From positions 806,001-870,000 of the forward strand of contig NZ_JAGJBZ010000001.1 in the NCBI RefSeq assembly GCF_020010925.1: a stretch of 64,000 nt of DNA. The letters run 5' to 3'. Origin of the DNA: Streptomyces griseiscabiei. GTDB taxonomy: Bacteria; Actinomycetota; Actinomycetes; Streptomycetales; Streptomycetaceae. A program made the translations under genes and the position numbers. Below are positions 38,366-47,215 of this stretch, piece by piece. Position 1 is the stretch's first letter, and every line of letters starts with the position of its first letter. The notes below the pieces were generated by a model that had not been told where the DNA came from, did not search any database, and worked only from the letters and a program-made list of their open reading frames with translations.

Positions 38366-39763
38366 TCAGGCCTCGGGGGCCTTCTCCTCGGCCTCGGCGG
38401 CGGCCGGGGTCTCCTCGGTGGCCTCGGCGGAGGCCTCCGTGGTCTCCTCCTCGTCGTCGTCCAGGTCGACGATCTCGCCGTTGGTGTCCTTCACCGTGGA
38501 GGACTCGACGACCAGGGCCAGGGCCTTGCCGCGGGCGACCTCGCCGACGAGCAGCTGCACCTGGTTGTTCTGGACGACGGCCTGGGCGAACTGGTCCGGG
38601 GACATGCCGGAGGAGGCCGCGCGGCGCATGAGGTGCTCGGTGAGCTCCTCCTGGTTGACGTTCAGCTTCTCCTTGGAGACCAGCTCGTCGAGGACGAACT
38701 GGGTCTTGATGCCCTTGACGGCCGCTTCCTTGGTCTCGGTGTCGAACTCCTCGACCGTCTTGCCCTGGATCTCCAGGTACTTCTCCAGGTCAAGGCCCAT
38801 CTGGCCGAGCTGGTGGTGCTCCAGGTTGTGCTTGCGGGTGTTGATCTCGTCCTCGAGGAGCTTCTCGGGGACGGGCACCTCGACGAGCTCCAGCAGCTTC
38901 TCCAGGACGCGCTCCTGGGCCTGCGTGGCCTGGTCGTACTGCTTCATGTTCTCCAGGCGCTTGCGGCTGTCCGCCCGCAGCTCCTCGATGGTGTCGAACT
39001 CCGAGGCGAGCTGGGCGAACTCGTCGTCCAGGGACGGGAGTTCACGGGCGGCGACCTGGGAGACCTTGACGGTCACCTCGGCCTCCTTGCCGGCCGCCGA
39101 GCCGCCCTTCAGCTCGGAGGTGAAGGTGGCCTCGCCACCGGCCTCCAGGCCCTTCACGGCGTCGTCGATGCCGTCCAGCAGCTCGCCGGAGCCGATGGTG
39201 TAGGAGACGCCCTCGGCGACGCCGTCCTCCAGGATCTCGCCGTCGACCTTGGCCTCCAGGTCGAGCGTCACGACGTCGCCGTCCTCGGCGGCCCGCTCGA
39301 CCGGGGAGGTGGAGGCGAAGCGCTCGCGCAGCTGCTCGACCGCCTTCTCGATGTCCTCTTCGGTGACCTCGACGGCGTCGACCTCGACCTCGATGCCGGA
39401 GTAGTCCGGGATCTCGATGGTCGGGCGGACGTCGACCTCGGCGGTGAAGTTCAGCGTCTCGCCGTCCTTCAGCTCCGTGATGTCGACCTCGGGCTGGCCC
39501 AGGACGTTGAGCTCGGCCTCGTTGACCGCGTCGGTGTAGAACTTCGGAAGCGCGTCGTTGACCGCCTCCTCCAGAACCGCACCGCGGCCGAACCGCTGGT
39601 CGATGACGCGGGCCGGGATCTTGCCCTTGCGGAAGCCCTTCACCGTGACCTGCTGGTTGATCTTCTTGTACGCCGCGTCGAGGCTGTCCTTGAGCTCCTC
39701 GAAGGGCACCTCGATGCTGAGCCGAACCCGGGTCGGGTTCAGGGTCTCCACGGCGCTCTTCAC
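38366..39763 (-). CDS. tig: Trigger factor chaperone
   Basis: A ribosome-bound folding chaperone with peptidyl-prolyl isomerase activity. The 465-residue product has the ribosome-binding N-terminal domain ([59 protein letters not shown], where GFRKGK is the ribosome contact). The FKBP-type domain (about 160-240) and the helical C-terminal domain follow. An acidic Glu/Ala tail of ~40 residues, longer than in E. coli, ends the protein. It is upstream of clpP1-clpP2-clpX, the usual order, but with a strong terminator between. Confidence 0.96.
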   Translation of the reverse strand: MKSAVETLNPTRVRLSIEVPFEELKDSLDAAYKKINQQVTVKGFRKGKIPARVIDQRFGRGAVLEEAVNDALPKFYTDAVNEAELNVLGQPEVDITELKDGETLNFTAEVDVRPTIEIPDYSGIEVEVDAVEVTEEDIEKAVEQLRERFASTSPVERAAEDGDVVTLDLEAKVDGEILEDGVAEGVSYTIGSGELLDGIDDAVKGLEAGGEATFTSELKGGSAAGKEAEVTVKVSQVAARELPSLDDEFAQLASEFDTIEELRADSRKRLENMKQYDQATQAQERVLEKLLELVEVPVPEKLLEDEINTRKHNLEHHQLGQMGLDLEKYLEIQGKTVEEFDTETKEAAVKGIKTQFVLDELVSKEKLNVNQEELTEHLMRRAASSGMSPDQFAQAVVQNNQVQLLVGEVARGKALALVVESSTVKDTNGEIVDLDDDEEETTEASAEATEETPAAAEAEEKAPEA

Positions 39764-39972
39764 GGTTCGGTCTCCTTGGGGGCTGACTTCTTGGGTTTCT
39801 GCCGATGTCCCTCGCCGGGTGGGCGGGGCTTCGGCAGGATTCGCGGCCCTTGAGAGACGTCAGAGTGCAGACACACGGGCGCGCAGCTTGCATAGTAACC
39901 GCAGGCGGTACACGCCCCAAAAGGCGATCTTGCCGGTGGCGGACGCGCCCTCGGGCGCGACGGCCCGGGCGG

Positions 39973-40049
39973 TGGTCGGGGTGGCGGGATTTGAACCCAC
40001 GGCCTTCCGCTCCCAAAGCGGACGCGCTACCAAGCTGCGCCACACCCCG
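39973..40049 (-). tRNA. tRNA-Pro (anticodon TGG)
   Basis: A complete cloverleaf of 77 bases with an encoded CCA end. The acceptor CGGGGTG pairs with CACCCCG, the T arm includes GGGTTCAAATCC, and the anticodon stem-loop TCCGC-TTTGGGA-GCGGA gives anticodon TGG. Confidence 0.96.
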
Positions 40050-40249
40050 TCTGGTGCGACACGTAGGGTACATGCCCGCAGGCCGTGCGGTTGCCGCATT
40101 TACCGAGTGCGCGGGCGTGTGCGACGGCGGGCGCGGGAGCGGTCACGGAGGCGGTCGAGGGGCGCGACCGGAAGGGGTGTGCGGCCGGGGCGCCCGACCC
40201 GCTACGATGCCTTCAGTGCCGCGGTCCTCCGACCTGCGGCGCGAGCTGT

Positions 40250-40323
40250 GCGGGCGTAGCTCAATGGTAGAGCCCTAGTCTTCCAAACTAGCTACGCGGG
40301 TTCGATTCCCGTCGCCCGCTCCA
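40250..40323 (+). tRNA. tRNA-Gly (anticodon TCC)
   Basis: A complete cloverleaf of 74 bases with an encoded CCA end. The acceptor GCGGGCG pairs with CGCCCGC, the T arm is GGGTTCGATTCCC, and the anticodon stem-loop CTAGT-CTTCCAA-ACTAG gives TCC. A terminator hairpin follows at 40327. Confidence 0.96.
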
Positions 40324-40326
40324 TAT

Positions 40327-40372
40327 GACTCAGGGCCAGGCCGAGGATCACTCCTCCGTCTGGCCCTGAGTC
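40327..40372 (+). terminator. Terminator after tRNA-Gly
   Basis: A perfect 13-base stem (GACTCAGGGCCAG at 40327-40339, complement at 40360-40372) with a 20-base loop, beginning three bases after the tRNA CCA. It can also serve the minus-strand gene at 40431. Confidence 0.8.
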
Positions 40373-40430
40373 GTTCCACGGGCAGAGCGCCGTGAGGAGA
40401 GCCATCTCACAGCGTGTGGCGCGGACGGTG

Positions 40431-40625
40431 TCAGAACTGGATCGAGTTGATCGTGTCCGCTATCGAGTTCAGGAAGCGTTGGATGTCGTCGGCCATGCCT
40501 GTCGAGGCGAGGAAGAAGCCGAAGAGGATGGCGACGACGGCCGGTCCGGCCTTGATCGTCCCTCCCCGCATCAGAACTACCAGGATGATCCCCAGCAAGA
40601 GCACCACTGACAGCGAAATGGCCAC
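40431..40625 (-). CDS. Small membrane protein (64 residues)
   Basis: A short hydrophobic protein of unknown function, starting at GTG 40625 behind a GAGGG site eight bases away. The sequence begins (M)AISLSVVLLLGIILVVLM, continues with a basic loop RGGTIKAG and a second helix PAVVAILFGFFLASTGM, and ends with a short amphipathic helix (DDIQRFLNSIADTINSIQF). It looks like a two-helix membrane peptide. The open frame is longer upstream, but those codons have no protein-like character. The tRNA-Gly terminator lies just downstream on the minus strand. Confidence 0.75.
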   Translation of the reverse strand: MAISLSVVLLLGIILVVLMRGGTIKAGPAVVAILFGFFLASTGMADDIQRFLNSIADTINSIQF

Positions 40626-41127
40626 ACAGATCACACCCTCGGTCGGTCCGCACTCCCGGCCCGGGGCGCCGACCCCACGCGCACCCCGCCAGGACCATCG
40701 TGCCACCAACCAGGCCGTCCTATGCAGCGGGTGAGACAACGTCGGCCACGGCACCGCACGCGCGCCACCCGCGCCCCCGGTCAACAAGGGGGCGTCGGGA
40801 GTGAATTCGCGGTGATCGTTTCCATGCACACACAACCCGGCCGCAGGTAATTCGAATTGTTGCCACAGACACACCAAGGGGTAGGCCCAGGAAGGGAATT
40901 AACCGGACATTCCACCGGAGTCGCCTGCGCATGTTATGCACCATTTAGTCGGGATGAATGCGGACAGAACGGTGCGTGTCATGTGCCTTGCGGTGTACGG
41001 ACGGTGATGCTCTGCCCGATGACGACTTCACCGAATCCGGGGTACCCGGGGGTGACACGTACCCCTCAATACAGGATTCACATCGATGGTTTTACGAAAT
41101 CGCACAGACAACGCTAGGGTGCCTCAG
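40626..41127. promoter_or_regulatory. Intergenic region before the acyltransferase gene, with leaderless-type promoter
   Basis: A 500-base stretch that is clearly less GC-rich than its surroundings between 40850 and 41110. It ends with a likely promoter: TTTACG (41091-41096), 18 bases, then TAGGGT (41115-41120), with the ATG at 41128 seven bases after the -10. That spacing is typical of a leaderless mRNA. I see no convincing gene in the rest. Confidence 0.5.
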
Positions 41128-42333
41128 ATGTTCACCGCTGCCTCGTCCCCCACTTGCGCAGCGAGTGCGCCGCTCCCGCCGGCACAGTCAGCACCGTCGC
41201 CGGCCGACGGAGTACCGAGTCCGCGCTCGCTGAAGTCCTCGTCCCCCGACCCGACGCCAAGTGGCGCCTCCCCGGAGGCCAGACCGGCCAAACAACGTGA
41301 CGCGTTCTTCGACAACGCCAAGTACCTCGCCATCGTGCTCGTCGCGATGGGGCACGCGTGGGAGCCGCTGACCGACCACAGCCGCGCCGCCGAGGCGCTG
41401 TACATGTTCGTGTACACCTTCCACATGCCGGCGTTCATCATCATCTCCGGCTACTTCTCGCGCAGTTTCGACATGCGCCCCGACCGGCTGCGGCGGCTGA
41501 TCACCGGTATCGCCGTGCCGTATGTGCTGTTCGAGATCGCGTACTCCTTCTTCAAGCGGTGGGGCGACGACGATCCCTCGCATCCCATCAGCCTGCTCGA
41601 CCCCTGGTACCTCACCTGGTTCCTGATCGCGCTGTTCGTGTGGCGGCTGACGACCCCGCTGTGGAAGGTGGTGCGCTGGCCGATCCCGGTGGCGCTCGCC
41701 ATCGCGGCGCTCGCCTCCGTCTCGCCCGACATCGGTGACGACCTGGATCTGCAACGTGTCCTGCAGTTCCTGCCGTTCTTCGTCGTCGGTCTCTTCATGA
41801 AGCCCGCGCACTTCCAGTTCATGCGGCGCCGTGAGGTGCGGATCCTGTCCGTCCCGGTCGCGGCGGGCGCGCTGGCGCTGGCGTACTGGCTGGGTCCGGA
41901 CATGAACTCGGCGTGGTTCTACCACCGGGACAGCGCCCAGGAGCTGGGTGCGCCGTGGTGGGCCGGGATCGTGATGACCTTCGCCCTGTTCGGCTGCTCC
42001 ATGGTGCTCACCACCTGCTTCTTCGCCTGGGTGCCGCGGCGGAAGATGTGGTTCACCGTGCTGGGCGCGGGCACGCTGTACGGCTACCTGCTGCACGGGT
42101 TCCTGGCCAAGGGCTCGCGGTTCTGGGACTGGTACGACGCGAACGCGTGGGTGTACCAGCCGGTCGGCGCGCTGTTCGTGACGTTCCTCGCGGCGGCGGT
42201 GATCACGCTGCTGTGCACGCCTCCGGTGCAGCGGATGTTCCGGTTCGCGATGGAGCCGAGGATGGAGTGGGCGTTCAAGCGGGACGCGGCCGAACTGGCC
42301 CGTGAGCGCGGGAAAGTCGGCGCCAAGGCCTAG
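41128..42333 (+). CDS. Acyltransferase 3 family membrane protein
   Basis: A 401-residue integral membrane protein of the acyltransferase-3 (OafA/NodX-like) family, which O-acylates sugars or other wall and surface molecules. A 55-residue Ser/Pro-rich N-terminus precedes the catalytic start RDAFFDNAKYLAIVLVAMGHAWEPL, whose histidine is the family's key residue. About ten helices follow, including AFIIISGYFSRSFDMRPDRLRRL. ATG 41128 is chosen because it lies at the expected leaderless position of the promoter. An in-frame start 14 codons earlier exists. Nearly touching the convergent HD-hydrolase gene (34 bases). Confidence 0.9.
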   Translation: MFTAASSPTCAASAPLPPAQSAPSPADGVPSPRSLKSSSPDPTPSGASPEARPAKQRDAFFDNAKYLAIVLVAMGHAWEPLTDHSRAAEALYMFVYTFHMPAFIIISGYFSRSFDMRPDRLRRLITGIAVPYVLFEIAYSFFKRWGDDDPSHPISLLDPWYLTWFLIALFVWRLTTPLWKVVRWPIPVALAIAALASVSPDIGDDLDLQRVLQFLPFFVVGLFMKPAHFQFMRRREVRILSVPVAAGALALAYWLGPDMNSAWFYHRDSAQELGAPWWAGIVMTFALFGCSMVLTTCFFAWVPRRKMWFTVLGAGTLYGYLLHGFLAKGSRFWDWYDANAWVYQPVGALFVTFLAAAVITLLCTPPVQRMFRFAMEPRMEWAFKRDAAELARERGKVGAKA

Positions 42334-42367
42334 GCGGCACGCGGTAGGCGGTAGGCGGTCCGTCCGC

Positions 42368-42862
42368 TCAGTTCTGGTTGTTCGGGGCCTCCTCGGCCGT
42401 CGGTTCGTCCGGCAGGCCGAGGAGGTTTCGCATGTGGGCGTACTTGTGGGTGAGGCGGGTGCGGGTGGGGGCGTCCAGGACGGCGAGACGGGTGGGGTCG
42501 GCGTTGTGGGCGAGGTCGGACTGTTTGACCAGGAGGGCGCCGGGGGTGGCGAGGATGCGGGCGGCGTAGGTCTCCGGGGGTTCGCCTGGGCGTTTGGTGA
42601 GGGCTCGGACCACGGCCTTCGTGCGGGGGGTGAGGGGGGCCTCTGTCAGCCATGCGTCGGTGAGGGCGTTGTCCTCGATGGCGTCGTGGAGCCAGGCCGC
42701 GGCGATCTGGTCCTCGTCGCCGCCCCTTGCCCGGACGCCGGCCGCCACGGCCTGGAGGTGTTCGGTGTAGGGGCGGCCGGCCTTGTCCGTCTGGGTGGCG
42801 TGGGCGGTTCTCGCGAGGGTCTCCACCTCGGGGAGGGAGAGGGGGGTCGGGGGCATCCTCAT
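42368..42862 (-). CDS. Small HD-domain hydrolase, ppGpp-hydrolase (SAH/Mesh1) type
   Basis: A 164-residue single-domain protein resembling the hydrolase half of RelA/SpoT. Metal ligands expected for that fold are visible: His35 (YTEHLQAV), His59-Asp60 with Glu63-Asp64 (WLHDAIEDN) and Asp116 (LVKQSDLAHN). The segment VVRALTKRPGEPPETYAARI occupies the position of the RelA/SpoT LTK loop. No synthetase, TGS or ACT domain is present. It could be a stand-alone (p)ppGpp or other nucleotide 3'-pyrophosphohydrolase. The substrate is inferred, not shown. Confidence 0.85.
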   Translation of the reverse strand: MRMPPTPLSLPEVETLARTAHATQTDKAGRPYTEHLQAVAAGVRARGGDEDQIAAAWLHDAIEDNALTDAWLTEAPLTPRTKAVVRALTKRPGEPPETYAARILATPGALLVKQSDLAHNADPTRLAVLDAPTRTRLTHKYAHMRNLLGLPDEPTAEEAPNNQN

Positions 42863-42935
42863 CCTGGTCGGGCTCCTGTGTGTGGTGGGTTGCGGTAGTT
42901 GTTGTCGCCCCCGCCGCCCCTACCCATCCCGTCCT

Positions 42936-42952
42936 CAAGGGGCTGTGCCCCT
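42936..42952 (-). terminator. Hairpin downstream of the SpoIIE-type phosphatase gene
   Basis: A seven-base perfect stem (AAGGGGC at 42936-42942, GCCCCTT at 42946-42952) with a three-base loop in the gap between the phosphatase and the HD-hydrolase gene. A short copy of the dispersed repeat lies nearby at 43024-43044. Confidence 0.45.
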
Positions 42953-43023
42953 TTGACCCCCTTGGGCGTCTTATGGGGTGGGGGGGGTGGAGTCGTTGGC
43001 GGGTGCGGGTGTGTGGGGCTTCT

Positions 43024-43044
43024 CGCGCCGTTCCCCGCGCCCCT
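43024..43044 (+). repeat. Dispersed intergenic repeat, copy 4
   Basis: A 21-base match to the repeat core with one change (CGCGCCGTTCC instead of CGCGCAGTTCC), lying just downstream of the phosphatase gene. Confidence 0.7.
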
Positions 43045-43060
43045 ATAGGGCGTGGGGTGC

Positions 43061-44233
43061 TCACCTTGTGGCTGTGGGGCCTTCTCGGCAGATGAGGAGG
43101 AGGGCTCGGTCGTCGTTGACGTCTTTGGCCACGGCTTCGATGAGGTGCCAGGCGGCGCCGTGGAAGCCGCCGGCGACGTAGCGGTCGGCCTCGCCGGTGA
43201 GGCGGTCGATGCCTTCGACGATGTCGCGGTCGGAGGTCTCGACGAGGCCGTCGGTGAACAGCATCAGGACGTCGCCGGGGCGCAGGGAGCCCTTGACGGG
43301 GTCGAACTGGGCGCCGTCGTAGACCCCGAGGAGGGGGCCCTCGGCGGCCTTCTCCTCCCAGCGGCCGGTGCCGGCGCTGAGCTGGAGGCCCGGCGGGTGG
43401 CCGGCGGAGAAGAGTTCGTAGTCGCCGGAGTCGAGGTCGAGGACGAGGTGGATGGAGGTCGCGAAGCCCTCGTCCCAGTCCTGGCGCAGGAGATAGCCGT
43501 TGGCGGCCGGGAGGAAGGCGTGGGGCGGGAGCGAGCCCAGCAGGCCGCCGAAGGCGCCGGAGAGGAGCAGTGCCCGGGAGCCGGCGTCCATGCCCTTGCC
43601 GGAGACGTCGGTGAGGACGACTTCGAGGGTGCGACCGCCGTTCGTACGGGCGGCCACGACGAAGTCGCCCGAGAAGGACTGGCCGCCCGCCGGGCGCAGG
43701 GCCATCTCGCGGTGCCAGCCGGCCGGCAGCTGCGGCAACTTGCTCTGGACCCTGATGCGTTCGCGCAGGTCGAAGAGCATGGTGCCGCCGCGCCGCCAGG
43801 GGACGCCGACCCGGCTGCGGAACTGGGCGATGAGCAGGCCGAAGAAGCCGCAGGCGGCGACCACGAGCACTATGCCGGGGGTGACTCTGGCCGGGCCCTC
43901 GGTGTAGGGGCCGAGTTGCACGGACTCGATGATCAGCGCGCTCGCGGCGGCGGCGTACAGGCCGAGGAGGCTCGCGGGGCGGAGCAGCAGTCCGCCCGCG
44001 ACGATGGGCAGGACGAGGACGGCGGGTGAGAACCAGACCTCGTCGATCAGGGTGAGGCAGGCGATCAGCGGGATCATCAGCAGCAGTCCGACGAGGGCGA
44101 TCCAGTCGGAGCCGTCCCCGCGGAAGTAGTCGACGGCGGATTTGCGCACGCCGGTGCGGGCCCGGTGAACCAGCTTCTTCATCCGGGCCGTGAACGTATC
44201 GGCCGCCGCGCGCCGCTCTCGTCCTGCTGCCAT
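43061..44233 (-). CDS. Membrane-bound PP2C/SpoIIE-type protein serine phosphatase
   Basis: A 390-residue protein with about four N-terminal membrane helices (IALVGLLLMIPLIACLTLI, LVLPIVAGGLLL, LLGLYAAAASALII, TPGIVLVVAACGFFGLLIA) and a cytoplasmic SpoIIE/RsbU phosphatase domain from about residue 170. Metal-binding motifs are intact: SGDF, VLTDVSGKGMDAG, SAGHPPG, GPLLGVYDG and LFTDGLVETSDRD. Such enzymes usually dephosphorylate anti-anti-sigma factors. No anti-sigma partner gene is adjacent here. Start ATG 44233. Confidence 0.93.
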   Translation of the reverse strand: MAAGRERRAAADTFTARMKKLVHRARTGVRKSAVDYFRGDGSDWIALVGLLLMIPLIACLTLIDEVWFSPAVLVLPIVAGGLLLRPASLLGLYAAAASALIIESVQLGPYTEGPARVTPGIVLVVAACGFFGLLIAQFRSRVGVPWRRGGTMLFDLRERIRVQSKLPQLPAGWHREMALRPAGGQSFSGDFVVAARTNGGRTLEVVLTDVSGKGMDAGSRALLLSGAFGGLLGSLPPHAFLPAANGYLLRQDWDEGFATSIHLVLDLDSGDYELFSAGHPPGLQLSAGTGRWEEKAAEGPLLGVYDGAQFDPVKGSLRPGDVLMLFTDGLVETSDRDIVEGIDRLTGEADRYVAGGFHGAAWHLIEAVAKDVNDDRALLLICREGPTATR

Positions 44234-44458
44234 TGTTCGGGACCTTATCCATCCGACCAGCCCCTGTGCACAGGAGGTCCTACTTGTCCCCCTTCCGAGG
44301 GCCGGTTCACGACGAATCTCACACAGATCTCACACCGGAACGCTTTCCTCTGCCCCCGTGCGCCCTCCGTGCGGCACCTGCGAAGGATCCCACGTCGAAC
44401 GGCGACGCGCGGGGCAAATTCGCTCGCTCGTGGCGGAGCGCCCTGCTAGGCATGGCGT

Positions 44459-45715
44459 ATGACCACTGAGCTGCGGGCGCTGCGCAAGGAAGACTGGACC
44501 GACTGGTACGACAACCTCCTCCGCGCCTTCGGCGGAGCCCTGGAACCGGCCGAGGAACGGGAGTTGTGGCAGGCACTGACGCCGTACGACCGCTCGATCG
44601 GGGCGTGGGACGGTGATCGGTGCGTGGGGTCGGCCGGGGCGTTCGACTTCCGGCTGACGGTGCCCGGGGGTTCCGTCGTCCCCGCGGCCGGCGTCACCAT
44701 GGTCGGGGTCGCGGCCACGCACCGGCGGCGCGGGGTGCTGACGTCCATGATGCGGCGGCAGTTGGACGACATCCGGTCCTGGGGCGAGTCGGTGGCCGTG
44801 CTGACCGCGTCCGAGCCGGAGATCTACGGCCGGTTCGGGTACGGCCTGGCCACCCAGCGGCTGGCCGCCGACATCGACACCACCCGGGTACGGCTGTCCG
44901 TACCGCCCGGCACCGATGACGTACGGCTGCGGTACGCGGACCCCGCCGAGGTGCTCGACGTGTGCGAGGCGGTGTACGCGCGCCGGGTGCCGGAGCGGCC
45001 GGGGATGCTGGAGCGGCGGCCCGGCTGGGAGCGGTTGGGTCTGCTCGACACGGAGCAGCAGCGGAACGGGGCGTCGCCCCTGCAGTGCGTGGTGGCCGAG
45101 CGGCCCGGCGAGTCCGGTGCGGGCGGGGACGGGTCCGAGGTGGTCGGGTATGTGCGGTTCCGGGTCAAATCGGACTGGGGGCCGGCCGGGGCGGAGGGGG
45201 TCGTCCAGGTGGCCGCGCTGGAGGGGCTGGATCCCGCCGTACGGGCCGCGTTGTGGCGGTTCCTCTTCGACGTCGATCTGACGCGCCGCGTCGTCGCTTC
45301 CCGGCTGCCGGTCGACGATCCGGTGCTGCATCTGGTGTCGGACACGCGGCGGTGCGGGCTGCAGCTGAAGGACGACCTGTATCTGCGGCTCGTGGACGTC
45401 GGGGCCGCGCTCCGGGCGCGGACGTATCAGGCGCCGCTGGACGTGGTGTTCGAGGTCGAGGACGCCTTCTGCCCCTGGAACGAGGGGCGTTGGCGGCTCA
45501 CCGGCGACGCCAAGGGCGCGACCTGCGAGCGGACCGCCGACGCCGCCGATCTCTCCCTCTCCGTACGGGAGTTGGGGTCGGCCTATCTGGGCGGGGTGAG
45601 TCTGTCCTCGCTGGCGGGGGCCGGGCGGGTGCGGGAGTTGCGGGAAGGGGCGCTCGCGGAGGCGTCCCTGGGGTTCCAGTCCGGCGTCGCGCCCTTGCTG
45701 CCGCACGGGTTCTAG
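44459..45715 (+). CDS. Eis-like GNAT family N-acetyltransferase
   Basis: A 418-residue acetyl-CoA-dependent acetyltransferase of the Eis type: an N-terminal GNAT domain (TMVGVAATHRRRGVLTSMMRRQLDDIRSWG is the acetyl-CoA loop), a second GNAT-like domain, and a C-terminal sterol-carrier-like domain (DLSLSVRELGSAYLGGVSLSSLAGAGRVRE). The protein ends in a phenylalanine carboxylate, which acts as the catalytic base in Eis. Family members acetylate amines, including aminoglycosides and protein lysines. A TAGGCA element six to seven bases before the ATG suggests a leaderless transcript. Convergent with the nei gene (19 bases apart). Confidence 0.92.
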   Translation: MTTELRALRKEDWTDWYDNLLRAFGGALEPAEERELWQALTPYDRSIGAWDGDRCVGSAGAFDFRLTVPGGSVVPAAGVTMVGVAATHRRRGVLTSMMRRQLDDIRSWGESVAVLTASEPEIYGRFGYGLATQRLAADIDTTRVRLSVPPGTDDVRLRYADPAEVLDVCEAVYARRVPERPGMLERRPGWERLGLLDTEQQRNGASPLQCVVAERPGESGAGGDGSEVVGYVRFRVKSDWGPAGAEGVVQVAALEGLDPAVRAALWRFLFDVDLTRRVVASRLPVDDPVLHLVSDTRRCGLQLKDDLYLRLVDVGAALRARTYQAPLDVVFEVEDAFCPWNEGRWRLTGDAKGATCERTADAADLSLSVRELGSAYLGGVSLSSLAGAGRVRELREGALAEASLGFQSGVAPLLPHGF

Positions 45716-45734
45716 CGCGCAGGGCCGCGCCGGT

Positions 45735-46586
45735 TCACCTCTGCTGGCAGGTGGGGCACCAGAAGAGGTTGCGGGCGGCGAGGTCGGCGGTGCGGATCTC
45801 GTCGCCGCAGCTGTGGCAGGGCAGGGCGGCCCTGCGGTACACGTACACCTCGCCGCCGTGGTCGTCGACGCGGGGCGGGCGGCCCATGGCCTCCGGGAGG
45901 TGTTCCGGGCGGACGGTGTCGATGCGGTTGTGGCGGACTCCCTCGCGCATCAGGGCGACGAGGTCGGTCCAGATCGCGTCCCACTCCGCCGGGGTGATGT
46001 CCCTGCCCGCGCGGTACGGGTCGATGCCGTGCCGGAAGAGGACCTCCGCGCGGTAGACGTTGCCGACGCCCGCGATCACCTTCTGGTCCAGGAGGAGTGC
46101 GGCGATCGTCGTACGGCTGCGGCTGACGCGTGCGTACGCGCGGGCCGGGTCGTCGTCGGGGCGCAGCGGGTCCGGGCCGAGGCGGGCGTGCACGGCCTGC
46201 TTCTCGGCGTCCGTGATCAGGGCGCAGGTGGTGGGGCCGCGGAGGTCCATGTACGAGGTGGCGCCGCGCAGCCGCAGGCGGACGGTGTCCGTGGGCGGGG
46301 GCGCGGGGGCCGGGCCGAAGGTGACCTTGCCGAAGAGGCCGAGGTGGATGTGGACCCGTTCCTCGGCGTCCGGGTCGCCGAAGTGCAGGAACAGGTGCTT
46401 GCCGTGGGCCTCGGCGGTGTGGAGGGGGGTGCCGGTGAGGAGGGCGGCGGCGTCGGCGAACTTGCCCTGGGGGCTGGTGACGTGGATGCCCCGGCCGTCG
46501 TCGCCTTCGCCTTCGCCTTCGGTCCGGCCGCCGAAGCGGGTGCGGATGTCTTCGGCGAGGCGGTGGATGGTGTGCCCCTCCGGCAC
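45735..46586 (-). CDS. nei: Fpg/Nei family DNA glycosylase
   Basis: A base-excision repair glycosylase/AP lyase for oxidised bases. The 283-residue product starts GTG then PEGHTIHRLA (the N-terminal proline is the nucleophile after Met removal). It contains GKHLFLHF, VHIHLGLFGKV and the helix-two-turn-helix ALLLDQKVIAGVGNVYRAEVLFRHGIDPYRA, and ends in a zinc finger (CHSCGDEIRTADLAARNLFWCPTCQ). PEGHT and the zinc-finger type point to the actinobacterial Nei group rather than MutM. Confidence 0.94.
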   Translation of the reverse strand: MPEGHTIHRLAEDIRTRFGGRTEGEGEGDDGRGIHVTSPQGKFADAAALLTGTPLHTAEAHGKHLFLHFGDPDAEERVHIHLGLFGKVTFGPAPAPPPTDTVRLRLRGATSYMDLRGPTTCALITDAEKQAVHARLGPDPLRPDDDPARAYARVSRSRTTIAALLLDQKVIAGVGNVYRAEVLFRHGIDPYRAGRDITPAEWDAIWTDLVALMREGVRHNRIDTVRPEHLPEAMGRPPRVDDHGGEVYVYRRAALPCHSCGDEIRTADLAARNLFWCPTCQQR

Positions 46587-46660
46587 GGGGGCCTCCGGCG
46601 GTTCGGCAGGGTGGGTGGGGGGTGGTTCGGGGTGCGTTGTCGGGTGCGGGTTCGGTGGGG

Positions 46661-46687
46661 GTTGCTCGCGCAGTTCCCCGCGCCCCT
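46661..46687 (+). repeat. Dispersed intergenic repeat, copy 5
   Basis: 27 bases identical to 31173-31199, running directly into the hairpin at 46685-46720, with only the final CCT shared. It lies downstream of rpiB. Confidence 0.8.
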
Positions 46688-46720
46688 GAAGAGCGGGGGC
46701 TGCGCCCCCTGCTCTTCAGG
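46685..46720 (-). terminator. rpiB terminator
   Basis: A 16-base stem (CCTGAAGAGCGGGGGC at 46685-46700, opposite arm 46704-46720 with one bulged T) and a three-base loop, ten bases after the rpiB stop. Confidence 0.85.
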
Positions 46721-46729
46721 CCCGCGCGG

Positions 46730-47215
46730 CTACGGCTGGGGGTGGTGGGCCGGGATCGGGGGCAGGTCGCCCGTCGTCTCGTAGGACGCCAGCATGTCGA
46801 TGCGGCGGATGTGGCGCTCGTCGCCGGAGAACGGGGTGTTGAGGAAGGTCTCGACGAACTTGGTCGCGTCCTCCTCGGAGTGCATCCGGGCGCCGACGGC
46901 GACGACGTTCGCGTTGTTGTGCTCGCGGCCCAGCGCGGCCGTCTCGGCGCTCCAGGCGAGGGCGGCGCGGACGCCGGCGACCTTGTTCGCGGCGATCTGC
47001 TCGCCGTTGCCGGAGCCGCCGATGACGACGCCGAGGGACCCGGGGTCCGCGGCCGTACGCTCCGCCGCGCGGAGGCAGAACGGCGGGTAGTCGTCCTGGG
47101 CGTCGTAGATGTGGGGCCCGCAGTCGACGGGCTCGTGGCCGGCGGCCTTCAGCCACTCCACGAGGTGGTTCTTGAGTTCGTATCCGGCGTGATCCGAGCC
47201 GAGGTAGACGCGCAT
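46730..47215 (-). CDS. rpiB: Ribose-5-phosphate isomerase B
   Basis: Interconverts ribose 5-phosphate and ribulose 5-phosphate in the pentose phosphate pathway. The 161-residue product shows MRVYLGSDHAGYELKNHL, the active-site loop VIGGSGNGEQIAANKVAGVRAALAW and REHNNANVVAVGARM. The actinobacterial form lacks the Cys nucleophile of E. coli RpiB and has Ser in GGSGNG. Start ATG 47215. Divergent from the permease gene. Confidence 0.96.
   Translation of the reverse strand: MRVYLGSDHAGYELKNHLVEWLKAAGHEPVDCGPHIYDAQDDYPPFCLRAAERTAADPGSLGVVIGGSGNGEQIAANKVAGVRAALAWSAETAALGREHNNANVVAVGARMHSEEDATKFVETFLNTPFSGDERHIRRIDMLASYETTGDLPPIPAHHPQP

Noticed and set aside
39973..40323. A tRNA-associated integration site
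   Set aside because: Neither tRNA gene has a duplicated 3' end nearby and there is no integrase or mobile gene in the region.
40958..41233. A 91-codon plus-strand frame (MRTERCVSCALRCTDGDALP...) before the acyltransferase gene
   Set aside because: The part upstream of 41128 has some protein-like composition, but the second half overlaps the acyltransferase start in another frame, no ribosome site is seen, and codon usage in the first half is not Streptomyces-like. A remnant gene cannot be excluded.
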